Shown here piece after piece: positions 10,801 through 22,780 of a stretch of 64,000 nucleotides of DNA. The stretch is from Litsea cubeba (taxonomy: Eukaryota; Streptophyta; Magnoliopsida; Laurales; Lauraceae). The position numbers and the translations under genes are program-made. The notes under the pieces were generated by a model. That model worked only from the letters and a program-made list of their open reading frames with translations, searched no databases and had not been told where the DNA came from. Position 1 is the first letter of the stretch, and each line of letters starts with the position of its first letter. The stretch lies in assembly GCA_012931725.1 (NCBI GenBank), contig CM022953.1, positions 24,884,534 through 24,948,533 of the forward strand, given 5' to 3'.

Positions 10801-11675
10801 ATGGATAAAGATTCTTTTAGTCCGTTGATGTGCATTCTTCGTGAGAACAAACTGACTGGGCCTAACTACGTAGATTGGAAGAGAAATCTTGACATAGTAC
10901 TCACTGCTGAGGAGTACAAGTATGTCTTGTTGGAAACCTGTCCTGATATTGATGCTAATTCTACTGATGGCCAGTTAGAGGCTGAGAGGAAATGGAAGAA
11001 AGCGAATAGCATGGCCAAATGCTACATGCTTGCTTCCATGTCCAACGTGTTGCAAACACAGCACGAGCATATGGACACAGCCTATGAAATCATGATGTCC
11101 TTGTCTGAGATGTTCGCAGATAAGAGCAGGCTAGCTAGGCAAGCTGCTATGAGGACTATCATGAATACTAGGATGGCTGAGGGAACACCTGTCAGAGAGC
11201 ATATGCTCAAGCTGATGGATTGTTTCAATGTAGCTGAGATCTAGGGGCTGAGATTGATGCAGAGAGTCAAACTGATATGATTCTCGAAACTCTGCCGGAC
11301 TCTTTCGATCAGTTCAAGCTCAATTTTAATATGAGCAAGATGGACATGACTCTACCTGAGTTAATGAAAGAACTCCAGGCGGCGGAGGCCATCATGAAGC
11401 CGAAAGCCCATGCTCACTTTTTCCAGTCTATCTCTAAACTAAACCCGAAAGGGAAGAAGTTCAAAAAGAAGCAGAATAAGGGAAAAGGGCAGAAAAAGGA
11501 CAATGCTGGTAAAAAGAAGGACAAGGGTACAGATGGAAAGCCCAAAGGGAAATGCTTCAAGTGTGGCCTCAAAGGTCATTGGAAGAAAGATTGTCCCAAG
11601 TTCCTAGCCTCAGTTAAGAAAGGTACATCTTTTTCATACTACATTGAAACTTGTCTGGTGGTTGATTCTACTTAA
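10801..11675 (+). pseudogene. gag: C2 gag with one CCHC zinc knuckle
   Basis: The ATG at 10801 begins the frame with LTGPNYVDWKRNLDIVLTA, a common start of plant copia gag. The capsid-like region runs to about 11400, a Lys-rich basic tract to about 11545, and the knuckle CFKCGLKGHWKKDC is near 11553. A one-base loss near 11242 creates a stop and shifts the frame, which then continues from 11277 in the register that reaches protease. The upstream in-frame ATG at 10708 precedes a segment with no gag similarity, so 10801 is preferred. The M1 gag at 31305-32129 is a diverged relative (NYVDWKRNLDI is shared). Confidence 0.85.
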
Positions 11676-14600
11676 TCATGGATAGTAGACTCAGGAGCCA
11701 CTAATCATATATGCAATTCATTGCAAGGGTTTCAGATAATGCAGAAGATTGAGAAAGGAGAGTTTGCCTTTAGAGTTGGAACTGGAGCTAAAGTTTGGGC
11801 AGTTGCAGTAGGAGTTGTTACCTTACATTTTCCATGTGAAAGGATATTAGTTTTAATTAATGTTTTCTATGTTCCGGACGTGAGGAAGAATTTAATTTCA
11901 GTTTCCAGACTAATTGAATTTAATTATTCAGTTTCTTTCCATTCTGGTGTTGATATCAGTAGAGATGGAAATATTATATGTTCCGGTAGAATACATGACA
12001 ACTTATTTTATATATATCCTATTGTTCCCACACTGCATAACGTACAACAAGAAAACTCAACTTCCCTTAAAAGGAAGGTATCTTCAATCAATGACACATA
12101 TCTTTGGCACTTACGTTTGGGTCACATTAACCTAAAACGGATTCAGAGGTTGGTAGAAGATGGGCCTTTGAACTCATTAGACTTCGAACCTTTTCCTCAG
12201 TGCAAATCTTGTCTCAAGGGAAAGATGACCAAAAGGTCATTCTTTGGAAAGGGACTAAGGTCAAAGGAGTTGTTAGAATTGATTCACACTGATGTGTGTG
12301 GTCCTATGAACAAACCGGCATGAGGAGGGTATGAGTATTACATCACCTTCACTGATGATTACTCTAGGTATGGATGTGTGTACTTAATGCGACGCAAGTC
12401 TGAGGCGTTTAATAAATTCAAGCAATTCAAGGCTGAGGCGGAGTTACAACTAGGGAAACATATCAAAGCCCTTCGATCTGATCGAGGTGGCGAGTACCTC
12501 CTGGGTGAGTTCAAAGAGTACCTCACACAACATAGGATTGTGTCTCAGTTGTCTGCATCGGGTACTCCCCAGCAAAATGGTGCAGCGGAGAGAAGAAACC
12601 GTACCCTTCTTGATATGGTAAGGTCCATGATGAGTCATGCAACCCTACCTATATCTTTTTGGGGATATGCCCTAGAAGCAGCTGCATACATTTTAAATCT
12701 GGTACCTTCTAAATCAGTACCTATGACACCGCAAGAAATGTGGACAGGTCGAAAACCTAGTTTAAGACATATCCACATTTGGGGTTGTCCAGCCTATGTA
12801 CTGAATGATAAAGCTACCAAGCTAGAACCCAGATCGAAAATGTGCTACTTCATTGGGTATCCTAAGGGAACGAAAGGTGGCATCTTTAATCATCCAAATG
12901 AGCAAAAAGTGCTTATCAGCACTCATGCTAGATACTTGGAGGATGATTGTATGATGCACCAAGAGCTTAGTTGTAAAGAAACCCTTGAGGAGATTCTTCC
13001 GGGATCTCCTATAACATCTGTACCAGATCCTGAGACAGTAGATGAGCATGATATTCCTTTGAACACTCCGGAGCCTCGTCGTAGTGGGAGAATATCTAGA
13101 CAGCCAGAAAGATATCTAGGAGTGTCTCTTAAGACAGACTCTGAAGATCTGGTTGAGGATCCTGCTAGTTATGATGAAGCAGTAATGTATATAGATGCTG
13201 ACATGTGGCAGCAAGCGATGAAATCTGAAATGGATTCTTTATATTCCAATCAAGTCTGGGAACTTGTAGATGCACCTGAAGGGATTAAACCCATAGGGTG
13301 CTAGTGGATCTACAAGAGGAAGAGAGGAGTGGATGGGAAGGTGGAAACCTTCAAAGTAAGACTGGTGGCAAAAGGATATACTCAGAAAGAGGGTATCGAT
13401 TATGAGGAAACCTTTTCACCAGTGGCTATGCTTAAGTCCATAAGGATTCTCTTGGCCATCGCATGTCATTATGACTACGAGATATGGCAGATGGATGTCA
13501 AGACAGCTTTTCTCAATGGAAGTCTTGACGATTGCATCTATATGATGCAACCAGAGGGTTTCATTGCTAGTGGCCAAGATAACATGGTTTATAAACTTAA
13601 GAAGTCCATTTATGGACTTAAGCAAGCATCTAGAGCATGGAACATCAAGTTTAATCAGGCAGTCAAATCTTTTGGCTTTGATCAAAACATTGATGAACCA
13701 AGTGCGTATAAGAAAGGAGTGGAAAAGCAGTTGCATTTTTGGTTCTATATGTAGATGACATATTGCTCATTGGAAATGATGTAGGTATATTGACATCCAC
13801 AAAGGTTTGGTTATCCTCTTAATTTTAGATGAAGGATTTGGGTGAGGCCAGCTATATCTTAGGGATCAAGCTTTTGCGTGATCGCAAGAATAAGATGTTA
13901 GCCTTATCCTAATCTTCATATATTGAGAAGATATTGGTCAAGTTTAACATGCATGACTCCGAGAAGGGCTTGCTACTTTCTAGACATGGAGTACCACTGT
14001 CTCGAGATCAATGTCCAAAGACATCTGAAGAGATAGAGAACATGAGGAGAGTTCCATATGCATCCGCTGTTGGAAGCCTCATGTATGCTATGTTATGTAC
14101 TAGACCAGATATTTGCTTTGCCCTTGGCATGGTTAGCAGATATCAGTCAAACCCTGGACCTATGCATTGGACAGCTGTTAGGCATATATTCAAGTATCTT
14201 CGGAGAACGAAAGATTATATGCTAACCTTTCAAGCAGATGATCTAACGCCATTTGCGTATACAGACTCTGATTTCCAATCTGATAGTGATGCCAGAAAGT
14301 CTACTTCGGGATACGTCTTTACTCTGTCAGGAGGGGCTATATCATGGAGAAGTGTCAAGCAATCCTGTACTGCTGATTCTACCATCGAAGCAGAGTATGT
14401 GGCGGCATCGGAGGCTGCGAAGGAAGTAGTATGGCTCAGAAAATCCCTATTGGAATTGGGAGTTGTTCCTGCAGTGCATAAACCGATTGTCATGTACTGC
14501 GATAACACTGGTGCTGTAGCACAGTGCAAAGAGCCTAGGAATCACAAGAAAGGCAAGCACATTCATAGAAAGTACCACTTGATCCGGGAATTCATTCAGG

Positions 14601-14734
14601 ATGGAGAAATAGTGGTGGAGCATATTGCTTCGGCGAATAACTTAGCTGACCCATTCACTAAGACTCTTACTAAGAAAGTCTTTACTTCTCATGTTGAGTC
14701 TATGGGTGTTAGGTTAGGAAGTAGTGATCTTTAG
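11676..14734 (+). pseudogene. pol: C2 pol: protease, integrase, RT and RNase H, many stops
   Basis: The protease motif WIVDSGATNHI lies just after a TAA near 11673. The integrase zinc domain is at about 12100-12240 (WHLRLGHINL, CKSCLKGK), then DVCGPM, SDRGGEY near 12478 and PQQNGAAERR near 12568. RT has QMDVKTAFLNG near 13489, YGLKQASRAW near 13609 and the YVDD region near 13748. RNase H runs from TDSDFQSDSDA near 14262 to the end, with AEYVAASEAAKEVVWLRK near 14392. Breaks: TAA near 11673, TGA at 12321-12323, TAG at 13302-13304, a frameshift near 13735, and TAA/TAG stops near 13819, 13825 and 13910. Several of these sit where related proteins have Gln or Arg, as expected from C-to-T decay. 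Terminal stop at 14732-14734. Confidence 0.9.
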
Positions 14735-14736
14735 TG

Positions 14737-14748
14737 CAAGTGGGAGTT
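14737..14748 (+). other. Polypurine tract of C2
   Basis: The purine-rich CAAGTGGGAGTT lies between the pol stop and the TGTTGGGATTGG start of the 3' LTR. M1 has the equivalent AAGTGGGAGAT on the minus strand beside 25703. Confidence 0.75.
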
Positions 14749-16706
14749 TGTTGGGATTGGTGTATGCCCTAAAGCTCACTAGCTGCACTCTCATCTTTAA
14801 TTACTGGATATTTACTGGTTATTTAATGGAATGACTCTTTTCTACTTAAACATGTATATATGTATGGTTGTGTAAGGCCCATTGTTTCTAGTAAATAAAT
14901 TAGGTGTGTAGTGTCTACACACAGATAGGTCTAATTCATGGACACTTGAAACAACATATTTGTTCATAACTGAGAGATGGAGCTGGGCACTTTATCTTGG
15001 TATAAGTTATAATGAGAGACTCTCCTGTATTCAGGGTGACTTACCTAAGTCATGGGAGGACTTTCTCGGATTTATCTCATTAGTGCATATGCAATGCATT
15101 GAACAGGACCATGGTAGGTGTGATCTCTAAAATAGTACTATCACTGAGAGAGATCAAGTCACCTCATGGTACTAAGTGACCAGTGCTCTTAATCTTGAGC
15201 ATTTGTGGATGAGCTGACGAAGTCAAGTTCTTGTGCTTTAATTCACTATGGGTGAGATTCTTTTCATGGGTCAACAGCTCTGCGTTTTGGGTACTCGGAC
15301 TTGATCAGTTGGGACGTGCAGATGCAATAAAGAATCTATGCCATCTAATGATGGAATGATCGTCCCCTTAGAATTATCCGATTGATCATCAAAATCTAAG
15401 ATCTTAGTATATGGATGTTCCATATGGATATTGAACTTGTGGGTCGCTTCCTGGACCAAGAGAATGATATCCGGATGATGATTAAGTTAAGGATATGAAG
15501 TTCTAAGGTTTAGATGTAATCAAGAAGGTTGATAGTACATGTGATAACCTGACTCGATTATGGATGTTACATAGAGGGGCATTCAGGTCATTACACTTAG
15601 TAGGTCGAAGACAACTGTTATTTTATGACGAGCTTATTATATTATATATTTGTCCCTGGAGTTCAACCGTAACTCTTTAGTGGAATGAGTTAAGGTTAAA
15701 ATGGTCTTTATGTTGCTATGGGTTTAGCATGGACATTTTGGTCATTTTGGGAGCCGATGGCAAATATGTCTTTTGGTCCCTTCTCTAGTCACTTTCCAAG
15801 ATGGGCATGGTTTCCTAAGTTGTTTAGATGACATTTGGATGAATTATTTTAGTGGAAAAATAAATTTGAGTTTAAACTCAAATAGGCCTTTGATGGCATA
15901 CATGAATTTAATTCTAGATAAATTGTTTGTGGGCCATGGTGTGCATTAGTATGTGGGACGTACATAATGGGATTTCCATGGGTAAGGTTTCCAATTTTGA
16001 GTAGGTCTCTCTACTTGGAAGGTTGGACTCCTCGTTGGATTAGTATTCCCATAAGAAAGTTTCCTTTTTGAATTAGGAACTTAAATTAGTAAGTGTTGTA
16101 CAACTAGGATTACTAATTGCCAAAGTTTGTGGGAAGTTCCTTTAATTTCTTTTTCTAATTGGAGTGTTTCTAAAAGGAAATAAATCTTTAGATTATACTT
16201 TCCTTTTAGGACATCTATGAGAATTAGAAGAGATAGTTTTTAAGAAAAGCTATTCCTAAAGTTTCTATAAAAAGGAAACACCTCCCCCCTTGGACGTCCT
16301 ACACTAAGAGAAGCCCCATTCCACATGTCCAGCCCTTTGGTGCTTTCTTCTTCATTGAAGAAATTTTAAGGTCTGGGATTTTTCCTCGGAAAATAGTTCT
16401 CAAATCCCTAGATTAAGATCCCACCATCTTAGCCAATCAGATTTGGAAGTGAGATAAAGAAGAAGATCAAAGGCAATACTACTGCAGAAAATTCCAGCAA
16501 TTTGTTTGCTAATTGCAAGTCTGAGTTCAGCCCTTTGGATCTATTCTTTCAGAGATTTGAAGTCTACAAATCTTCAAGGTAATAGTCTTCTTGATTCTCC
16601 TTAAATTATACACTTGTTGGTCATGAATTCATGGAGTCCTTTTGCAATCACTATGGCTGATTTATGCTGCCCAAATCAGATTTTTTAAAATCTGTCATGT
16701 TACAAA
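14749..16706 (+). repeat. 3' LTR of C2 (right border estimated)
   Basis: Begins TGTTGGGATTGG directly after the polypurine tract. A TATA box with a CT-rich leader lies near 16266. The end is placed at the TGTTACA before 16707 because an LTR should end in CA, but without the partner LTR or a target duplication this is uncertain by hundreds of bases. No coding potential is seen. Confidence 0.6.
16266..16275 (+). promoter_or_regulatory. TATA box in C2 LTR
   Basis: TATAAAAAGG at 16266-16275, followed by a region rich in C and T. Confidence 0.55.
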
Positions 16707-16736
16707 TTAGCCGTGAATGTCTTCCTCTAGTGATGT

Positions 16737-17042
16737 TCAGATCTGAATCGCAGTTTCTTTCACAGAGATCGTTGCATTTGCATCAGCAATTTGGTGGGCC
16801 ACGGTCTCATATCTGATTGATGGATTTTCATCACCAAATCGCACCTTTGGTTCAAGAATTAGGTCACGTGGAAGGTCAGATGGTAGTGCATGTTCTTGCT
16901 TCTTCGTCAGGATCGATTTGATGATGGAGATTTTTGCATTACGGTCTTCAGTATAAGAGAGCATGGAGCAGATTTGAGTCTTTAGAGGGGAAGGGCTAGA
17001 ATCCAAACTTGCAATTTCTTCTTGAATAATCGTTCTTCCCAA
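16737..17042 (-). pseudogene. Unrecognised coding fragment, downstream copy of a tandem pair
   Basis: A minus-strand frame of about 100 codons contains CSMLSYTEDRNAKISIIKSI and KKQEHALPSDLPRDL. Nearly the same peptide is encoded again 300 bases upstream on the same strand (17130-17346), so a segment was duplicated in tandem. The family is not recognised. The charged, helical composition suggests the N-terminus of a larger host or element protein. No intact downstream exon is seen before the C2 LTR, so it is treated as a gene remnant. Confidence 0.4.
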
Positions 17043-17129
17043 ATCATTTTCAACATTCAGAAACTGGTTTTACCAAAGATCAGCAGCACTTGAATCAATG
17101 CTTGAGTGGGGCGCAGATCTGATATGCGC

Positions 17130-17346
17130 AGATCTGGTTGATAGAATTTTGTCCCCAAATCGCCCTTGCTTCAAGTAGCAGGTCGCCTGGAAGTTCAGAT
17201 GGCAGTGCATGTTCTTGTTTCTTCTTTAAAACCGATTTGATGATAGAGATTTACGCATTGCGGTCTTCAGCATATGAAAGCATGGAGCGGATGTGATTCA
17301 TGAGAGAAGAAGGGTCGGATTGAATGGAGGCCGCCCCTCCATCCAT
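17130..17346 (-). pseudogene. Unrecognised coding fragment, upstream copy with ATG
   Basis: An ATG at 17346 on the minus strand starts MDGGAASIQSDPSSLMN, followed by RSMLSYAEDRNA, a TAA stop near 17251, then ISIIKSVLKKKQEHALPS and further codons to about 17135. It aligns with the frame at 16737-17042, which has Lys where this copy has the stop. This copy has a plausible N-terminus and so may reflect the ancestral start. Function unknown. Confidence 0.4.
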
Positions 17347-17876
17347 AGTGTGTTGGCGCACAAGACGAAAGGAGAAAGAAGGGAAGAAAATCGCCAGAGA
17401 GAGAAAAATAAAATTATTTGATTAATGCTCAGTGAATATTGCTAAAGAATCGCGATCCGGAATCCGACAAGGCCCGGAAATCGGGTTGTGACAAGCATGG
17501 TCACTTTAATTGCGGCATATATAGAGGTTCTTCCTTTTAATCTTGTTGAAACTAGAAACAATTGAATTCAACATGGCAGAAAACAGGAGTTGTGTATGTA
17601 AGCCATAGGCCAAATACCTTTGACATTGTGACAAATAATATAATGGATGGTATCTGAGGAAGAGCATTGTGAGAGATAGTATTTAGTAATGGTGAAGGGC
17701 AATGATCTGCAAATAGTATTCAGTGTCACTTGTGCATGTTGCATAAAAAAAATTATTTTTTTATACCCAAAATTAATTTAGTTTCAGTTTCCAACATTGG
17801 AAAGTGGGGTTGTCCTGCTATCACTTTCTCCTTTCCACGAAGAACAAAGCACTTACTTGACTTAGTCAATGATGAC
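17347..17876. other. Intergenic AT-rich sequence
   Basis: No coding region or clear repeat is seen. It ends in the target duplication ATGAC (17872-17876) of the following solo LTR. Confidence 0.5.
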
Positions 17877-19006
17877 TGTTGGAAATAGGGTGGGCCTCTA
17901 GGATAGGTTTAAAAAACTTTTGATCCACTTGACGCAGGGACCTACAGCATGCAAGGAAATGGATTATGTAACACCCCGACCCACCTTAATCTCGTATTAG
18001 AGTTAATTAATTTAGATTAATTGCTTAATGGATGTTTTGATCTTGATTGGACTTGATTAGGTAGAATTAGTGGGGTTTGACCATTTACTAGGTAGATTAT
18101 GACTTTTGGAGTGTTTTGGGTTTTGTGTGTATTTAGAAATTTCTGGGTTTTTAATGCATTGCATAGAGCATTTCATGGGCCTCAACTTTCATGCCTTGAC
18201 CCATCAATTTCGGATCCATTTAGGCCCATTCCCAGCCCACTTAATCAGTCCAAGCCCTTTCTTGAAATTTCAGTCCATTTTGTGGACTTGCATGCAAGTG
18301 CAGGATAAAAATTGGGTTAAAACCCATTTCAGCTAATACTCCCTTCTTCTTCTTCTTTCTTCATTCCCAGCTGAAAGTTTCCTCATCTCTTCTTCTTCAT
18401 TTCTTCCTTCACATCCTAGCATTAACCAACCAAGGGACCTTGCATGTGAAGAAGCTAGCCACCACTTCATCTTCTCCACCAAGACAACATCTTCTAAGCT
18501 CAAGCATTCATCCATTCTTTATCTTCTTGCTCTTGGTAAGCTTTTTCTTCACTAAGCATCTCCATTTGATTTCCTTCATCTTGGAGAGCTACAAATCATG
18601 TATGCATCATCTTCTTCCTCATTCATTTCTTCCATTTCGTTTTTCACCATTTTTAGGGCATTTGAGCTTTCATATTTGGGGATTTTCGAGTTTAACAAGG
18701 ATTAGGTGTGAGAGCTAGCTTTCAAAGCACCAAGGCAAGTTAAACTTATACATTTGTATGCATGATTCTTTGTTTGTCTCTTGAATAGATGCAATCTTGC
18801 TTAGATACCCTTCTTCTTGCTCAAAAATGGTTTTCTTGTGAATGATTTCTCTTGTTAAGGTATATGGGTTTATGGATGGTTTTGATGAGCATTTTGGAAG
18901 CTCAAAGATACCTATTAATAGTGTTTTAAAACCTGATGGAATGCCTTGAATGGCTTGGGAGAAATCAAGAAGTTTCAGATTTTCGGAACCCAGGATTTGA
19001 CAGTTC

Positions 19007-19143
19007 GCTCGAGCGAGCGTGAGTGCACGCTCGAGCGAAGGGCTCTCTGGGAGAGTTCGCTCGAGCGAACTTTTGGTCCGGTCGAGCGAACAGCTCTCTG
19101 TCTCGGGTCCGCTCGAGCGAACATCTGGTCGTTCAAGCGAACC
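19007..19143 (+). repeat. Cluster of TTCGCTCGAGCGAA-type palindromes
   Basis: About six copies or variants of the self-complementary GCTCGAGC core, often extended to TTCGCTCGAGCGAA, lie within about 135 bases of LTR-A. LTR-B keeps the cluster at 28725-28862 with small changes. Confidence 0.8.
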
Positions 19144-20348
19144 TGATACTTGCAGTATGCAGATTTTCCAATGACCATATCTTTTCAACCGTAAGTCCGT
19201 TTTTGGAGATCTACATACCGTTGGAAAGCTCATGATGTGTAGAACCCAACAAAAAGTGATTTTATTTGATTTGAGCCTTGGAAAAGATTATATGTTGGAT
19301 TCTATATAATTGTGACAAATGGACGTCTCCATGAGCCGGACGTTGAACCGTAGCTTGTTCTAGTTGATTGGCCTGATAGATGGACCAGTAGGATGAGCAC
19401 CCTGAACTTTTATCATGACTGATGGTTTGTTTAATTGTGGATATGGATTGAGCACCCTTACCCACAAAAGGAGCATTGTGTTCTTCGGATTGTAACCGTG
19501 CCAAATGTGTTCTATTAAGGGATTCGACATCCAAATTATGTAACGCCAAGGGGTCCTCGTAGCCCGACAATGTCGAACTCTTAATACTACCCTGAGTTGG
19601 ACGGTGAAGACCACATGTGTTCCCAAGACCGTAGGCTTGGCTTGAATTACATCTTGACTCCGTATATGATCTGTATGTACATGCATTGCATTTCGTTTCC
19701 AGTATTCTAGTATGACTTGATCATACTTCTGTTCAGTTATGTATTTTCTGTTACACATCTGTTGGGTTATATTTATTTCTGTATTTGTTCAGCATATTTC
19801 AGTAAGTCCCGATTTGTTATTTATATGTACTGTCCTGTATGTGTCCTGTATCTGATTTACACTGTTCTGCACCTGCTCTGTTGTTTGTATATTGTACTCT
19901 ATGAGTCGGCACCACTTAGCTTCGACCCTATCTAAGTCGGACCCGGCTAAGTGTGGGTTTAGTAAACTTCTGGCCCTCTGCAGATGGGAATATATTCTGA
20001 GGGTTTACCGGCACCCTAGGTCTACGATGGAGAATTCTGGGTACCTCTGTCTCCTAGTAGCACCGCCCTGTCCTGTCCTGATATTCTGCTCTCATTTTAT
20101 TTCATGTTATATGATTAACTTGAGAGAACATAGCTTATGTGGTTGTGCCAACTAGTTTGTTAATATGTTTACCTGTTATCAATGACTCGTATGTCTCATG
20201 CTAAATTCATGCACTGATATGCCTAGTGATTATTCCTTCATCTCTTATGATTTATACCTGTCTGACTACTCATTTGATACATGTTATATGGACTGTATAT
20301 GTTTGTCTTGCTTAGCTTAGTCTAATGGTGCTACACTTGGCGTTACAG

Positions 20349-20440
20349 GTGAATATGTCGACGCCATTGCCCCGGAGATCCTTGAGGAAGAGGAACCTCC
20401 ACACAACGTAGCAGAGTGGACTCCTGATGATGTCTTCTAG
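20349..20440 (+). other. 92-nt exon-like segment in LTR-A (acceptor to stop)
   Basis: After a TTACAG acceptor-like site, 92 nt read (in the phase that takes one base from upstream) to a peptide ending EEEEPPHNVAEWTPDDVF and a TAG. LTR-B has the same segment at 27426-27517, with mostly synonymous differences. A diverged copy of the same length at 61326-61417 ends with EWQPDDVN and a TAG. It looks like the terminal exon of a small gene carried by the LTR family. No upstream exon was identified. Confidence 0.45.
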
Positions 20441-22396
20441 ACATCCACTCGATGAGAAAAGGACGTTAAATGACCCACTGACCGTGGCTAGGATTGCCAC
20501 ACATTTTGTAGTAGTTTATAAACTTGTTAGCTTTTGGATTGTAAACTTAACTAACTTACTTCTTCTCTTCCTATCTCTTAAACTTGAATCTTAAATCTAT
20601 GCTCATGGACCCTTATGCTCTATATCTTGATGATTCTGTTATGTTAATTGGATATTTATTTGACAAATTATACAGGCATATCGAAAAATATAAACCTCAC
20701 ACGTGATATCCTGTGGGTAAATTCCGTACGTGGGGACCTAGAGTCAATGAGTTTGACTCGAATTTCCACGCGGGCGTGTGTCGTGCCTCGGGATGTGTGT
20801 AATCTCGGGCTCGGGGCTTGACAGATTATACCTTTGGAGCATGGTTGTGCTCTAATGGAGAAGTTGCGTCTTTCTTTGATGACGAAACGCTTTCACTAAT
20901 CAAATAGGGATCTTCAAGACCTCTTGATCTTCCACGCTATGACCCGTATCAGATTCTCCTTTTTCTCAAGAAGATGGTGGGATCTCCAAGAGAAAACTAC
21001 TAGGAACTCAAAGGAGGAACTAGAAGAAGAATTAGAAGAGGGAAGAGAGGAAAAACGTGCAACTCTTGTACTCCAAAGGGGCTGGGTGTGAATCCCAATA
21101 ATGGGACTATGGATGGACGTCCTACACACTCTTTCCTTCTCTATTTATAGCATAAAGGCAGTCTCTTCTTTTACTAATTAAAATAGAAGTCTTACTTCCA
21201 TTAATTAATTAGTAACTTACCATATCATAATTAGAAGTCTCACTTCAAATATGATTAGTAACTTTTCAATTCCTTTTTAATTAAAATAGAAGTCTCACTT
21301 CTACTAAAATTAGTAAGTCTATTATTACCACTATTAGAAGTCTCTCTTCAAATAGAAATAGTAACTTTCCTTTTAGAGTTCAACTAGAATTAGATACTTT
21401 CTAATAATTGGGCTAGCGTGGGGACCACTAGGGATTCCTTTGAAAGCTGGCTCCAATTGGGACACGCGACCCCACATCTCATGTGTAATCCGGGCCCACA
21501 GTTAATTGCAAATAACTCCACTATATAAATGCAATTGAACTCCAGTCTTAGGAATATTACATAGAAGACCCTAAACTTCCACATTACCACAAGTAGACCC
21601 CTCTATCAATATCCATGGATCAATTGGACCTGTCATCCAAACTAGATCCATATCTTATTATCCTTGAGCCCCAATTAATTATAATGATCATAGGTACTTT
21701 TCCAATTAACTCTTCATCGGAATGGGTGCGCACTTACCAATGATAAATCCATTAATTGGCACAAGTGAATATTCAGAGATAGATTCCATCTTGACCATTG
21801 AATGTTCCCACAGCTCTACTACCACGTACCCAAATCACCGAGGTGTTGACCTGCAGTTGGCCTCACTCATTGATGACTCAAAGCGAATGAGTAGATAGAA
21901 ACTTGAGTTCATTAATGTCTCAGGATTGAGAGCCTATTGCTAGGGAATTATGAGAGCAGATCTTAAAGTAAAGACAGTGTTTATAAGGTGCTTCTCATGG
22001 TCCTTCAATACATCCAATGTACCAGCACTATGATCCAGAATCTTCCATTCTGATGATCGAGACAAATCACACTATCTCATAGTGATCAAAGTGCTGCAAC
22101 CTTATCAGTATGAGATGTCCAGTCTCATCACTGGTTGTGAAGATATTTTAAGTATAAGATTTGCCACACATGTCTCCCGTATGTGGATCTCATCCATACA
22201 CATGTGTTACATCTAATATACTTGTGGATTCCGGTTCATCTCATGAACCATCATGTCATTCGTATTGGTTATGTGCAAGTATATAATAAATCACCATTCA
22301 TCTCATGAAAGGAAAGCATGAATATACTGATAAATAAAGAAATTAATCAATTTATTATATCATCTACTGGATTGAGTCCATAAAACTAACAATGAC

Positions 22397-22780
22397 ATCA
22401 CCTCAAATAACTCAAAAGTGCAATCTTAGAGTGCATCCAAGGGCATAATAATGTCGCTTTATATGCTACAAAGAGAGCAAGAATTGTATATGAAGAGAGA
22501 TTTCAGGCTAGCTTCAGTTGAAGGAGCATGACTAAAATTCACCAATTTGGGATAAAAAAAAAAGATACAGCATATCAGGCCAACATTTGATTCTTTTCAT
22601 TAAAAATGCACTAGAACTTCTTAACTACAAACAAGCTAAGGACAAATGACAAAATCAAATTGATCAGTCATTTTCCAAATGATCCAAACAAATAATTTTG
22701 TTCTTTCTTAAACAAAGCATCCTTGCCCAACCAGCAAATCAACACAAAATGCTCTTGTGCCTCCCACGACAAAACAATGT
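22397..22780. other. Intergenic sequence, no feature seen
   Basis: AT-rich sequence between the solo LTR duplication and the GRF-like fragment. No coding region is seen. It may include the 3' untranslated part of the minus-strand fragment that follows. Confidence 0.4.

Larger units (their letters stand above)
2521..16706 (+). mobile_element. Ty1-copia element C2, 5' end missing, interrupted by C1
   Basis: A degraded copia element reads left to right: leader (2521-2685, resumed at 10281-10800), gag (10801-11675), protease-integrase-RT-RNase H (11676-14734), polypurine tract and 3' LTR from 14749. Its leader is split by copia C1, whose AGTAG target duplication fits an originally continuous leader. 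The leader repeats a CGGCCATCCCTTCGGTGGAG motif at 2597, 10284 and (with one change) 10354, on both sides of C1, which supports continuity. The 5' LTR and primer site are not visible; the Tat LTR ends at 2520. Gag resembles that of copia M1 at 31305-32129, so the two elements are related. The right boundary of the 3' LTR is an estimate. Confidence 0.8.
17967..20823 (+). mobile_element. Solo LTR (LTR-A, 2857 bp), gypsy-like family
   Basis: Starts TGTAACACCCCGACCC and ends GGGGCTTGACA, flanked by the duplication GATTA (17962-17966 and 20824-20828). LTR-B at 27042-29867 is a second copy in the opposite orientation. The length and TGTAACACCCC start resemble long LTRs of some Ty3-gypsy chromoviruses, but with no internal domain visible the superfamily is inference. 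It contains a cluster of GCTCGAGC palindromes and a 92-nt exon-like segment ending in a stop. Confidence 0.9.
17877..22391 (-). mobile_element. Solo LTR of the M1 copia family, split by LTR-A
   Basis: 17877-17966 and 20829-22391 together form one LTR of about 1.65 kb, matching the M1 LTRs at 23935 and 58227. It starts TGTTGGAAATAG and ends AACTAACA in plus-strand coordinates, and is flanked by ATGAC on both sides (17872-17876, 22392-22396). No internal region is present, so it is a solo LTR. About 130 bases found near the start of the other copies are missing here. Orientation is minus, as shown by the primer site and polypurine tract of M1. Confidence 0.92.

Noticed and set aside
19360..19758. 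132-codon frame on the minus strand in LTR-A, also open in LTR-B (28108-28506, plus strand)
   Set aside because: It is open in both copies, but about ten residues differ and the changes are mainly non-synonymous; no motif is recognised. It looks like LTR similarity rather than a gene.
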